Of a DNA stretch of 32,163 bases, positions 1 through 8,029 are shown piece after piece (the stretch's first letter is position 1; every line of letters begins with the position of its first letter). Both the position numbers and the translations under genes were made by a program. The notes under the pieces are model-generated. The model did no database searches. It was not told where the DNA came from and was given only the letters and a program-made list of their open reading frames with translations. This stretch comes from an uncultured Nocardioidaceae bacterium. Lineage in GTDB: Bacteria > Actinomycetota > Actinomycetes > Propionibacteriales > Nocardioidaceae. Location of the stretch: positions 1 through 32,163 of the forward strand of contig CADCUJ010000050.1 of assembly GCA_902805855.1 (NCBI GenBank), in the 5' to 3' direction.

Positions 1-1332
1 GGTGCGCCGCCGGTTACGGCTGCTGCCGCTGGCGCCACCGCTGCCGCGCTCGCGGGCGCTGCCCCGCTCGCGGGCCTCGCGCGGCTTCGAGCCGGCGACC
101 GCGGGGACGGCGTCGGCTGCCGGGACGAGGCGTCCCTTGGTGCCTGGCGGGATGCCCTGGTCGTGGAAGAGGTTCTCCGAGGTCGAGTAGGTCTCGACCA
201 GCTCGTCGAAGGGCAGCCCGAGCGCTTTGTTGATCGTCTTCCACCGGGTCACGTCGGCCCAGTCGACCAGGGTGATGGCGATCCCGGTCGCGCCGGCCCG
301 ACCGGTGCGACCGATCCGGTGCACGTAGTTCTTGTCGTCCTCGGGACAGCTGTAGTTGATCACGTGGGTCACGTCGGCGACGTCGATGCCGCGGGCCGCG
401 ACGTCGGTGGCGACCAGCACCTTGATCTTGCCGTCCCGGAACTTCTTCAACGCCCGTTCCCGCGCCACCTGCTGCATGTCTCCGTGCAGCGGGCTGCTCG
501 GGAACCCGCGCTCGGCGAGGTCGTCGGCCACCCGCTGCGCCTGCCGCTTGGTGCGGGTGAACACCATCGTGATCCCGGAGTTCTCCGCCTGCAGGATCCG
601 CGCGATGATCTCCGGCTTGTCCAGGTCGTGCACCTGGTAGATGAACTGCGCGGTCGCCGGGACCGTCTGCTGCTCGCTGGTGGACTCCGCGCGGATGTTC
701 ATCGGGTGCCGCATGTGGGTGCGGGCGAGGCTGACGATGGCCCCCGGCATCGTCGCGGAGAACAGCATCGTCTGCCGCGTCTCCGGGGTCTTGGCGAGGA
801 GCTTCTGCACGTCCGGCAAGAACCCGAGGTCGAGCATCTCGTCGGCCTCGTCGAGCACCAGGACCTTGACGTGCGAGAGGTCCAGCGCCCTGCGGTTGGC
901 CAGGTCGAGGAGCCGGCCAGGGGTGCCCACCACGACGTCGACGCCGGCCACGAGGGCATCGAGCTGCACGTCGTACCCCACTCCGCCGTAGACGGTCAGC
1001 GTGCGGGTGCCGCGGTCGGCGCCGGCCAGCTTCAGGTCGCCGGAGACCTGTAGCGCGAGCTCACGGGTGGGGGCGATGACCAGCGCCTGTGGCTTGCCGG
1101 GGGCGGCGAGGTCCTCGTAGTCGGGGTCGTGGGGCGCGACGGTGCGTTGCAGCACGGGAATGCCGAACGCGAGGGTCTTCCCGGTGCCGGTGCGTGCCTG
1201 TCCGATCAGGTCGGTGCCCATCAGGGCGACCGAGAGCGTCATCTCTTGGATGGGGAACGGGGTGGTGATGCCGCCGCGCTCGAGGGCGTCGGCGATCTCG
1301 GGGAGCACCCCGAGGTCTCTGAAGGTGGTCAG
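1..1332 (-). CDS. DEAD-box ATP-dependent RNA helicase (RhlE-like), C-terminus beyond window
   Basis: About 444 codons are visible; the gene runs off the left edge. Helicase motifs are clear, numbered from the CTG at 1332: Q motif with Gln29, GTGKT 49-53 (motif I), DEAD 161-164 (motif II), SAT 192-194 (motif III) and HRIGRTGR 338-345 (motif VI). The visible end is a Gly/Ser/Arg-rich basic tail, typical of actinobacterial RhlE/DeaD proteins that unwind structured RNA in ribosome assembly or mRNA decay. The start is odd. TAG and TGA lie in frame at about 1362-1365, no ATG/GTG/TTG lies between them and the conserved FRDLG segment, and the codon where relatives begin (MTTF) is CTG. The next legal start, GTG at 1308, would remove the Phe upstream of the Q motif. 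Divergent from the gene at 1416. Exact paralog unknown. Confidence 0.9.
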   Translation of the reverse strand, partial: MTTFRDLGVLPEIADALERGGITTPFPIQEMTLSVALMGTDLIGQARTGTGKTLAFGIPVLQRTVAPHDPDYEDLAAPGKPQALVIAPTRELALQVSGDLKLAGADRGTRTLTVYGGVGYDVQLDALVAGVDVVVGTPGRLLDLANRRALDLSHVKVLVLDEADEMLDLGFLPDVQKLLAKTPETRQTMLFSATMPGAIVSLARTHMRHPMNIRAESTSEQQTVPATAQFIYQVHDLDKPEIIARILQAENSGITMVFTRTKRQAQRVADDLAERGFPSSPLHGDMQQVARERALKKFRDGKIKVLVATDVAARGIDVADVTHVINYSCPEDDKNYVHRIGRTGRAGATGIAITLVDWADVTRWKTINKALGLPFDELVETYSTSENLFHDQGIPPGTKGRLVPAADAVPAVAGSKPREARERGSARERGSGGASGSSRNRRRT

Positions 1333-1403
1333 GAGATTTACCTGTTCGTTGAGCTGGGCTCACTAGGAGCGATGTCTCACCCAGTCTACCGGCAGCCCAT
1401 CGG

Positions 1404-1409
1404 TAGGGT
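1404..1409 (+). promoter_or_regulatory. Putative -10 element (TAGGGT) for a leaderless transcript
   Basis: TAGGGT ends six bases before the ATG at 1416, and no Shine-Dalgarno sequence precedes the ATG. A transcript starting at the A of the ATG would be leaderless. No clear -35 is visible. Confidence 0.45.
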
Positions 1410-1415
1410 GCCTGC

Positions 1416-2117
1416 ATGACCGAGCCGCCCGGCGCGCAGGAGTCCGTCGCGTTCTCCGACCCGGAGTACCTGGCCGCGATCGTCGACCTCCTCGGCGCCA
1501 TCGCCTACGGCGAGCTGTCGGCCTTCGAACGTCTTGCTGAGGACGCGAAGATGGCGCCCGGCCTCGAGGACAAGATGGAGCTGGCTGCCATGGCCTCGGC
1601 CGAGTTCGGACACTTCTGCGCGCTCCGCGACCGGATCAAGCAGCTGGGCTCGGACCCCTTCGAGGCGATGACGCCCTTCCAGGAGCCGATCGACGCCTTC
1701 CACCAGCACACCGCACCCACGGACTGGCTGGAGGGACTGGTCAAGGCGTACGTCGGCGACGGACTCGCCGCCGACTTCTACCGGGAGATCGCCGCCTTCG
1801 TCGACGCGGACACCCGCGACCTGATCCTGGAGAGCCTCGCGGACCTCGGCCACTCCGAGTTCGCGGTGGACCGGGTCCGCAAGGCGATCGACGTCGACCA
1901 CCGGGTCGGCGGACGGCTCGCCCTCTGGGGCCGTCGGCTGATGGGTGAGGCACTGTCGCAGGCGCAGCGGGTGGCGGCCGAGCGGGACGCGCTGTCGGCG
2001 CTGCTGGCCGGTGGGGTGGACCGGCCGGGGATGGACCTCGCCGCCATCGGTCGGATGTTCACCCGGCTCACCGAGAACCACGCGAAGCGGATGGCCGCGC
2101 TGGGTTTGTCCTCCTGA
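1416..2117 (+). CDS. Ferritin-like fold protein of the MiaE-like family
   Basis: 233 aa, helical throughout. It resembles the actinobacterial ferritin-like proteins grouped with tRNA-(ms2io6A)-hydroxylase (MiaE_2), which keep a diiron four-helix bundle. Candidate ligands are Glu33 (YGELSAFE), Glu63 and His66 (AEFGHF), Glu139 and His146 (LGHSEF), an E...ExxH...E...H layout. True MiaE activity is not established for this branch, so the substrate is unknown. The start is the ATG six bases after a TAGGGT hexamer. It is divergent from the RNA helicase with an 83-base gap and convergent with DUF3107, an arrangement I recall from mycobacteria (Rv3210c/Rv3211). Family assignment is good; function is inferred. 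Confidence 0.82.
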   Translation: MTEPPGAQESVAFSDPEYLAAIVDLLGAIAYGELSAFERLAEDAKMAPGLEDKMELAAMASAEFGHFCALRDRIKQLGSDPFEAMTPFQEPIDAFHQHTAPTDWLEGLVKAYVGDGLAADFYREIAAFVDADTRDLILESLADLGHSEFAVDRVRKAIDVDHRVGGRLALWGRRLMGEALSQAQRVAAERDALSALLAGGVDRPGMDLAAIGRMFTRLTENHAKRMAALGLSS

Positions 2118-2138
2118 GCTTTCGCTGCGGCGCCAGCG

Positions 2139-2363
2139 TCAGGAGCGGAAGCCGACCTGTCCGATGGCGGGAGAGCCCATCTCGACGTAGGCGAGCTTGT
2201 CGGTCGGTACGATCACCTTGCGACCTTTGGTGTCGGAGAGCACCAGGAGCGGGTCGTCCCCGGAGAGCGCCTTGGAGACCATCGTCTCGAGGTCCTCACC
2301 GGTCTGGACAGAGTCGATGACCAGCTCTCGGGTGGCGTGCTGGATGCCGATCTTGACCTCCAC
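2139..2363 (-). CDS. DUF3107 family small protein
   Basis: 74 aa, beginning MEVKIGIQHATREL and ending with a GQVGFRS-like tail, typical of DUF3107 (Rv3208A/TB9.4-like), a small conserved actinobacterial protein of unknown function. It starts with GTG at 2363, seven bases after a perfect AGGAGG (2371-2376 on this strand), so translation is probably strong. It lies 61 bases downstream of the TetR gene on the same strand, an arrangement conserved in actinobacteria, which suggests co-transcription or regulation by that TetR. No catalytic motif, membrane segment or cysteine pair is visible. The 2118-2138 gap to the convergent ferritin-like gene holds only a weak 5-bp hairpin without a T-tract. Confidence 0.85.
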   Translation of the reverse strand: MEVKIGIQHATRELVIDSVQTGEDLETMVSKALSGDDPLLVLSDTKGRKVIVPTDKLAYVEMGSPAIGQVGFRS

Positions 2364-2424
2364 CGGAGGACCTCCTCAGTTGGCTGTGCCCCGACCCTAG
2401 CCGGAGGCCCAAGCAGGTCGACGG

Positions 2425-3069
2425 CTAAGGCTGGTGCTCGTCACGCCCACTCGTCGGTCCCGGGAACCCCCGCACTCCCCGCCAGGCCAGCCGAGAGACC
2501 AGAGTGGCTGCGTCCTGCTGGCTGAGCCCCCGCCGGTCGTCGAGCCAGAACCGGGCGCTGACCTGCGCCATGCCGACCAGGGAGACCGCGAGCAGCCGGG
2601 ACTGCGTGTCCGGTAGCCCGGTGTCCTCCTGGATGACGGTGGCGATGTCGGCGGCGCACTCGGTGGTGACCCGCTCGAGCCGCTCGCGCACAGCCGGCTC
2701 GTTGGTGAGGTCGGACTCGAAGACCAGCCGGAACGCGCCGTGCGCGTCGGACACGTAGTCGTAGAAGACCTGCACCGTGGCGTCGACTCGCTGCTTGTTG
2801 TCGTCGGTGGAGTCCAACGCCTCACGGGTTGCGTCGATGATCGTGTCGCAGGACTGGTCGAGGAGCGCGAGGTACAGCTCCAGCTTGCCCGGGAAGTGCT
2901 GGTACAGCACCGGCTTGGAGACCCCTGCCCGGTCGGCGATCTCATCCATCGCCGCGGCGTGGTAGCCCTGCGCCACGAACACGCCGAGCGCCGACTCGAG
3001 CAGCTGTGTCCGCCGCTCGGTGCGGGGCATCCGCGCTCCACGCGGCTTGCGGTCGTCGGTGGTGGTCAA
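2425..3069 (-). CDS. TetR/AcrR family transcriptional regulator
   Basis: About 214 aa. The N-terminal helix-turn-helix is canonical: a MPRTERR lead-in, a TQLLESALGVFVAQGYHAAAM helix region and the AGVSKPVLYQHFPGK recognition segment. The C-terminal ligand domain is specific to the actinobacterial group next to DUF3107 (Rv3208-like). Three starts are possible: GTG 3087, TTG 3069 and ATG 3030. TTG 3069 is preferred because GGAAGG lies eight bases upstream and it keeps the basic RKPRGARMP extension I recall from relatives; ATG 3030 also has GGAG at good spacing. It is divergent from moeZ across a 159-base gap that may hold its operator. The ligand is unknown. Confidence 0.85.
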   Translation of the reverse strand: MTTTDDRKPRGARMPRTERRTQLLESALGVFVAQGYHAAAMDEIADRAGVSKPVLYQHFPGKLELYLALLDQSCDTIIDATREALDSTDDNKQRVDATVQVFYDYVSDAHGAFRLVFESDLTNEPAVRERLERVTTECAADIATVIQEDTGLPDTQSRLLAVSLVGMAQVSARFWLDDRRGLSQQDAATLVSRLAWRGVRGFPGPTSGRDEHQP

Positions 3070-3228
3070 ACCAGCTGCCTTCCACACCGGTGATCGGTCT
3101 CGGGAAACACTACCCGGCGGGGAACACGGCAGCCCGGGCCGCGGTTACCCAGGTGCCAGCGCCTGGTGGGACCGTGTCCCTGCCTGGTGACAACCCGCAA
3201 GCAGCCGAAGGTAGCCGAAGGAGTGCCC

Positions 3229-4455
3229 GTGTCCCTTCCCCCGCTGGTGGAGCCGGCAGCCGAGCTCAGCACCGACGAGGTACGTCGCTACAGCCGTCAC
3301 CTGATCATCCCCGACGTCGGGATGAGCGGCCAGAAGCGGCTGAAGAACGCACGCGTGCTGGTGATCGGCGCGGGTGGGCTGGGCAGCCCCGCGCTGCTGT
3401 ACCTGGCCGCGGCGGGAGTCGGCACGCTCGGCATCGCCGAGTTCGACGAGGTCGACGAGTCCAACCTGCAGCGTCAGGTGATCCACGGGCAGAGCGACGT
3501 CGGACGGTCCAAGGCGGAGTCGGCACGTGAGTCGATCCTCGAGGTCAACCCCCTGGTCGACGTCGTGCTGCACGACGAGCGTCTGGAGAACGACAACGTC
3601 TTCGGCATCTTCGAGAACTACGACCTCATCGTCGACGGCACCGACAACTTCGCCACCCGCTACCTGGTCAACGACGCCGCTGTGCTCCTCGGCAAGCCCT
3701 ACGTGTGGGGCTCGATCTACCGCTTCGACGGGCAGGCGTCGGTGTTCTGGCCCGCTGCTCCCGTCGACGAGCAGAGCGGCGGGGCGCCTTGCTACCGCTG
3801 CCTGTACCCCGAACCCCCGCCACCGGGGATGGTGCCCTCGTGCGCCGAGGGCGGCGTGCTCGGTGTGCTGTGCGCGTCCATCGGATCGATCCAGGTGAAC
3901 GAGGCGATCAAGCTGATCACCGGGATCGGCGAGCCGTTGCTCGGCAAGCTGATGATCTACGACGCCCTGGAGATGGAGTACCGCAAGCTGTCGGTGCGCA
4001 AGGACCCGGACTGCGCGGTCTGCGGCGAGAACCCGACCATCACCGAGCTGATCGACTACGACGCCTTCTGCGGAGCGGTCTCTGACGACGCGGCCGAGGC
4101 CGCGGCCGGATCGACGATCTCGGTCACCCAGCTCCAGCAGATGCTCGAGGAGCGGGAGGCGGGAGACCGCGACTTCGTGCTCGTCGACGTACGCGAGCCC
4201 AACGAGTACGAGATCAACAAGATCCCGGGTGCCGTGCTGATCCCCAAGGGGGACTTCCTCAACGGCAGGGCGATCGAGCAGCTGACCGAGCTGACGAACG
4301 GGTCGAGCCCCGTCGTGCTGCACTGCAAGACCGGGATCCGGTCCGCAGAGGCGCTGGCGATCGCGAAGGGTGCCGGGTTCGGCGACGCCGTGCACGTGGG
4401 TGGCGGGGTCGCCGCGTGGGTCAACCAGGTCGACCCCTCGCAGCCTTCGTACTGA
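3229..4455 (+). CDS. moeZ: Adenylyltransferase/sulfurtransferase MoeZ
   Basis: 408 aa: an N-terminal MoeB/ThiF-type E1-like domain fused to a C-terminal rhodanese. It adenylates the C-terminal Gly-Gly of small sulfur carriers (MoaD, ThiS, CysO-type) and sulfurates them for molybdopterin, thiamine, cysteine or secondary-metabolite synthesis. Visible: a GAGGLGS nucleotide loop (48-53), a DGTDNF segment near 136-141, zinc Cys pairs Cys188/Cys191 and Cys262/Cys265, the SCAEGG loop at Cys205 and the rhodanese active loop CKTGIRS with Cys366. GTG 3229 is chosen because GGAG lies five bases upstream and the protein then begins MSLPPLVEPA as in relatives. No carrier gene is adjacent, but moaE lies at 29088. 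Confidence 0.93.
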   Translation: MSLPPLVEPAAELSTDEVRRYSRHLIIPDVGMSGQKRLKNARVLVIGAGGLGSPALLYLAAAGVGTLGIAEFDEVDESNLQRQVIHGQSDVGRSKAESARESILEVNPLVDVVLHDERLENDNVFGIFENYDLIVDGTDNFATRYLVNDAAVLLGKPYVWGSIYRFDGQASVFWPAAPVDEQSGGAPCYRCLYPEPPPPGMVPSCAEGGVLGVLCASIGSIQVNEAIKLITGIGEPLLGKLMIYDALEMEYRKLSVRKDPDCAVCGENPTITELIDYDAFCGAVSDDAAEAAAGSTISVTQLQQMLEEREAGDRDFVLVDVREPNEYEINKIPGAVLIPKGDFLNGRAIEQLTELTNGSSPVVLHCKTGIRSAEALAIAKGAGFGDAVHVGGGVAAWVNQVDPSQPSY

Positions 4456-4491
4456 GTTCGTCTGCGCCGCCCCTGACGCGGCCGGTGAGAG

Positions 4492-4497
4492 TAGTCT
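4492..4497 (+). promoter_or_regulatory. Putative -10 element (TAGTCT) for the MoxR/DUF58 operon
   Basis: TAGTCT ends seven bases before the GTG at 4505, with no ribosome binding site between them. It would drive a leaderless five-gene message ending at 8556. No convincing -35 is seen. Confidence 0.42.
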
Positions 4498-4504
4498 GCG
4501 GCGG

Positions 4505-5206
4505 GTGTCGAGCCCGTCGAGACCACTCCTGGCCGCCGCTGCGACGGCTGGTCTGCTGATCGTGGTCTGGGCGTCGGTCACCGGTCCGGCGACGGTGTTC
4601 GACTCGGCCGGCGAACCACGGACGCCAGGGGAGGAGCCGTCTCCGTCGGAGTCACCGACGCGAGAGATAGACCTGCCGCCGTCCGGCGAGGAGCTCTTCG
4701 GCGACCGCCCCGCTCGCCTCGACCTCAGCTGGATCGGCGACCTGCTCGCCTGGGCGGTGCTGCTCGGGCTGATCGCCGTCAGCGGGGTCGTCCTGCGCTG
4801 GCTGTGGCTGCACCGCTGGCGTGGGCGGCCGGTGGGCCCGGTCGAGCCCGACTTCGAGGTGCTCCCCCCCGTGCCGGCAGCCACCGAGGCGCTGGCGCGT
4901 GACGCCGAGGCCCGGCTGAGCGCGCTCGGAGAGGGAACCGCTCGGGACGGGATCGTGCACTGCTGGCTGCGCCTGGAACAGGTCGTCGCCGACGCCGGTT
5001 TCCCTCGCGAACGCTGGGAGACCTCTTCCGAGTTCACCGTCCGCGTGCTCCACCGGCTCGACGTCGACCCCCGGTCGATCGCCACGCTCGCCGGGCTGTA
5101 CCGAGAGGCTCGCTTCTCCGTGCACCCGCTCGACGAGACCGCGCGGCAGCGGGCCGCGGCCGCACTTCACCGGTTCCAGGCCGACCTCGTCGAGGTGGAC
5201 CAGTGA
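4505..5206 (+). CDS. DUF4129 domain-containing membrane protein
   Basis: 233 aa. Residues about 8-28 form an N-terminal hydrophobic anchor, followed by a Pro/Ser/Glu-rich presumably extracytoplasmic linker, a second strong membrane segment (DLLAWAVLLGLIAVSGVVL) and a cytoplasmic C-terminal DUF4129-type domain (WLRLEQVV, then SSEFTVRVL and LYREARFS). DUF4129 is often found at the end of bacterial transglutaminase-like membrane proteins; here it stands alone. It is the first gene of a five-gene operon. GTG 4505 is chosen from the TAGTCT element and because anything upstream overlaps MoeZ. The role is probably envelope-associated with the MoxR/DUF58 pair; the mechanism is unknown. Confidence 0.82.
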   Translation: MSSPSRPLLAAAATAGLLIVVWASVTGPATVFDSAGEPRTPGEEPSPSESPTREIDLPPSGEELFGDRPARLDLSWIGDLLAWAVLLGLIAVSGVVLRWLWLHRWRGRPVGPVEPDFEVLPPVPAATEALARDAEARLSALGEGTARDGIVHCWLRLEQVVADAGFPRERWETSSEFTVRVLHRLDVDPRSIATLAGLYREARFSVHPLDETARQRAAAALHRFQADLVEVDQ

Positions 5207-5712
5207 GCCTGGACACCGCCCACGTCACCCAGCCTTCCTGGCGCAAGCGGGTCGCGCTCGCGGTAGTGGTGTGGCTGGTCGCCTGCTCCGGTGCCTTCTT
5301 GTGGGGCCTCGAGCCACAGCCGGGTCTCCTGGCGCTGGTCGTGATGGCGGGCTTCTGCGTCCTCTGGCTCTACCTCGACGTGTCCGCTCGCACCGAGCCG
5401 GTGCGCTGGGACGGGCGCGTCGAGGAGCCGGTCACCGGACGGGGGCAGGATCCGCGGCTCTCGCTGCTGTCGCGGGTGGTCTCCGGCCACCTGGACTCGC
5501 GGGGCGCGATCAACCACCAGATGTACCACCGGCTGGCCGCGGTCACCGACGAGCGGCTGATGGCACGCCACGGCATCACCCGTGAGGCGGACCCGGGCCG
5601 AGCAGCCGACCTCCTCGGCCCCGACCTGACCGCGTACCTCGACGGTCCCCGCGACCGGAGGCTGACGACCACCCAGATCGACCACCTGCTGCGACGGGTC
5701 GAGCGGCTGTGA
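5203..5712 (+). CDS. Hypothetical small membrane protein in MoxR operon
   Basis: 169 aa, not assigned to a named family. After a short basic N-terminus (WRKR) there are two membrane helices at about residues 17-34 and 40-58. A hydrophilic cytoplasmic part of about 110 residues follows, rich in Arg and Asp, ending in helical LTTTQIDHLLRRVERL. GTG 5203 overlaps the previous stop by four bases (GTGA), and its own stop overlaps the MoxR start the same way, so it is translationally coupled to both. Position and topology suggest an accessory subunit for the MoxR/DUF58 module. Confidence 0.75.
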   Translation: MSLDTAHVTQPSWRKRVALAVVVWLVACSGAFLWGLEPQPGLLALVVMAGFCVLWLYLDVSARTEPVRWDGRVEEPVTGRGQDPRLSLLSRVVSGHLDSRGAINHQMYHRLAAVTDERLMARHGITREADPGRAADLLGPDLTAYLDGPRDRRLTTTQIDHLLRRVERL

Positions 5713-6734
5713 ACGCGGGGCCGATGTCTCCCGCCGAGGTCTTCGCGACCGCGGGGAGGGTGCTCGAGGAGGTGCAGCGCGCCGTGGTGGGCAAGCGCGA
5801 GGCCCTCACGATGGTGCTCAGCGGCATCCTGGCCGGCGGGCATGTGCTCCTCGAGGACCTCCCCGGGCTCGGCAAGACGCTGGCCGCCCGGTCCTTCGCC
5901 CAGACCCTGGGTCTGGAGTTCACCCGGGCTCAGTTCACCCCGGACCTGCTGCCCGCGGACCTGACCGGGTCGTTCATCTACGACCAGAAGCGCGGCGAGT
6001 TCGACTTCCGCCCGGGACCCCTGTTCACCGGGCTGCTGCTGGCCGACGAGATCAACCGGACACCCCCGAAGACCCAGGCCGCGCTGCTGGAGGCGATGCA
6101 GGAACGCCAGGTCACCGTCGAGGGCCAGACGTTCGCTCTGCCTGCGCCCTTCCACGTCCTCGCCACGGCCAACCCGGTCGAGTACGAGGGCACCTACCCG
6201 CTGCCGGAGGCGCAGCTGGACCGGTTCTTGATGCGGGTCCGGTTCGGCTACCCGTCGCCCGACCAGGAGTGGGGCGTGCTCAGCAGGCGGCTCGAGCGAC
6301 GCCGAGAGGAGCAGCAGCTGGACCAGGTGACCGACGCCGACGGTCTCCTGGCCATGCAGCAGGCCGTGGAGACGGTCACCGTGGAGGAGAGCGTCGGCCG
6401 CTACTGCGTCTCGCTGGCCGCCGAGACGCGCAGCCACCCGCACGCACTGATGGGCGCCTCGCCGCGTGGCGCCTTGGCGCTGATGCTGGCCGCGCGTTCC
6501 TACGCGGTGGTCGGCGGCCGCGACTACGTCGTACCGGAGGACGTCAAGGCAGTTGCGCCGGCGGTCCTCGCGCACCGGGTCACCGTGAAGCCCGAGCTGT
6601 GGATGAGCGACGTGTCGGGTGCTTCGGTGGTGGCCAGCGTGCTCGCCCAGGTCGCCACGCCCGCGCCGCAGCAGCCAGGACCTCACCCCGACCCCGGTCC
6701 GGGAGAGGACCAGAACGCGGATCCGGACAGGTGA
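5709..6734 (+). CDS. MoxR family AAA+ ATPase
   Basis: 341 aa. MoxR ATPases act as chaperones that assemble or activate partner proteins, typically DUF58 or von Willebrand A proteins encoded beside them. Motifs: Walker A as EDLPGLGKT (Lys56), Walker B LLADEIN (Asp113, Glu114), sensor 1 ATANP (152-156) and the arginine-finger region EAQLDRF (168-173), then a lid domain with SPRGALALM. The tail after about residue 315 is Pro/Gly/Asp-rich and probably disordered. It starts with GTG overlapping the preceding stop and overlaps the DUF58 start. Family is certain; the client is inferred to be the next gene product. Confidence 0.92.
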   Translation: MNAGPMSPAEVFATAGRVLEEVQRAVVGKREALTMVLSGILAGGHVLLEDLPGLGKTLAARSFAQTLGLEFTRAQFTPDLLPADLTGSFIYDQKRGEFDFRPGPLFTGLLLADEINRTPPKTQAALLEAMQERQVTVEGQTFALPAPFHVLATANPVEYEGTYPLPEAQLDRFLMRVRFGYPSPDQEWGVLSRRLERRREEQQLDQVTDADGLLAMQQAVETVTVEESVGRYCVSLAAETRSHPHALMGASPRGALALMLAARSYAVVGGRDYVVPEDVKAVAPAVLAHRVTVKPELWMSDVSGASVVASVLAQVATPAPQQPGPHPDPGPGEDQNADPDR

Positions 6735-8029
6735 ACCCGCTCTGGCGGCCGTCCACTGCCCTGGTCCGCTCGAGTCTGGCGTCGCTGCCCCTGGCACTGG
6801 CGGCGGTGCTCGCCGGCCGACCGGACCTTCTCGTCCTGGCGGCTCCGTTCCTCGTCGTCACCGCCGGTGCCCTGGCCTGGCGGCCGGTGCAGACGCCCCG
6901 CCCAGACCACCGGCTGCTGCACCGGTCCCTGCGGGAGGGCGAGGGCACGGTGGCGCGCACCACCCTCTCCGAGACCCGAGACGTCGAGCACCTGGTCGTC
7001 GCCCTCGCACCGCAGCGGTTCACCGCCACCAAGCCCGCCCTGGGCACCAGCGGGCGCACCGTCCTCACACCGGACTCGGTTGCTCGCGTGGACACCGCCC
7101 TGGCCAGCTTCCGCTGGGGGGTGCGGCCGGTGGCTGCCGGGCAGGTGTCCGCCACCAGCGCGTGGTCGGGGTTTCGCTGGGGACCGGTCGAGCTCGCCCC
7201 CGAGACGCTCACCACGCTGCCGACGCCGGGTGCGTTCGGCTCACGCGCCCCGACCCCGCATCCGATCGGCCTGGTCGGCACCAACCCTGCCCGTCGTACC
7301 GGCGACGGCACCGAGTTCGCCAGCATCCGGCCGTTCGCCCCCGGCGACCGGCTGCGCCGGGTGCAGTGGCGGGTCTCCCTGCGCACACAGACCCTGCACG
7401 TGACGAGCACCCAGGCCGAGGAGGACAGCAGCATCCTGCTGGTGGTCGACGCGCTCGCCGAGCTCGGCCTCAGCGGTGGGGTCCACGGCGCGGCGAGCAG
7501 CCTGGACACCGCCGTGCGGGCAGCCGGCGCCATCGCCGACCACTACCTGCACCGTGGTGACCGGGTGGGTCTGCGGGTTCTCGGCGCGACCCGGCACCGG
7601 CACGTGCCGACGTCCGCCGGTCAGCGGCAGCACCGTCGCCTGCTGGACACGCTGGCCCGGATCACTCCAGGGGCGACCCGGGACTTCGACCGACGGCGGC
7701 TCCGGTTCGGGGTCGCGGCGGGCACCACGGTGATCGTGCTCTCCCCGATGCTTTCGGAGGAGGCGATCGCCACCACGGTGACCCTGGCACGTCGGGGGCT
7801 GAGCGTCGTCGTGGTGGACACCGTCCCGACCGGCCTGGACCTCGGCTCGCAGGACCCGCGGCTCCGGCTGGCCTGGCGGCTTCGCGCACTCGAGCGGCAG
7901 GGGCTGCTGCGCAAGCTGGAGGTGGCCGGCATCCCGGTGGTCAGGTGGCGAGGGCCGGGGACGCTGGACGTGGTGCTGCGCCGGCTCACCCGGCGCGCGG
8001 CGCGACCACAGGGCCTGGGATCGGTATGA
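6731..8029 (+). CDS. DUF58 domain-containing protein
   Basis: 432 aa. Two N-terminal hydrophobic segments (about 15-50) anchor the protein. The DUF58 signature follows: EFASIRPFAPGDRLRRVQWR with the Gly-Asp-Arg core at 205-207 and Trp213, then a vWA-like strand ILLVVDA. The Asp in that strand is part of an incomplete MIDAS-like site. DUF58 proteins are standard partners of MoxR ATPases. GTG 6731 overlaps the moxR stop, and the stop at 8027-8029 overlaps the next ATG. The function is probably in envelope assembly or stress, by family context only. Confidence 0.9.
   Translation: MNPLWRPSTALVRSSLASLPLALAAVLAGRPDLLVLAAPFLVVTAGALAWRPVQTPRPDHRLLHRSLREGEGTVARTTLSETRDVEHLVVALAPQRFTATKPALGTSGRTVLTPDSVARVDTALASFRWGVRPVAAGQVSATSAWSGFRWGPVELAPETLTTLPTPGAFGSRAPTPHPIGLVGTNPARRTGDGTEFASIRPFAPGDRLRRVQWRVSLRTQTLHVTSTQAEEDSSILLVVDALAELGLSGGVHGAASSLDTAVRAAGAIADHYLHRGDRVGLRVLGATRHRHVPTSAGQRQHRRLLDTLARITPGATRDFDRRRLRFGVAAGTTVIVLSPMLSEEAIATTVTLARRGLSVVVVDTVPTGLDLGSQDPRLRLAWRLRALERQGLLRKLEVAGIPVVRWRGPGTLDVVLRRLTRRAARPQGLGSV

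Noticed and set aside
2124..2139. Bidirectional terminator between the ferritin-like gene and DUF3107
   Set aside because: A CGCTG/CAGCG stem of five pairs without a T-tract on either side.
3149..3166. CCAGG...CCTGG inverted repeat between the TetR gene and moeZ as TetR operator
   Set aside because: Only five bases per arm with an eight-base spacer, common by chance at this GC content.
3145..5085. 646-codon minus-strand open frame across moeZ and DUF4129
   Set aside because: Spans two well-supported genes on the other strand and has no recognisable motif.
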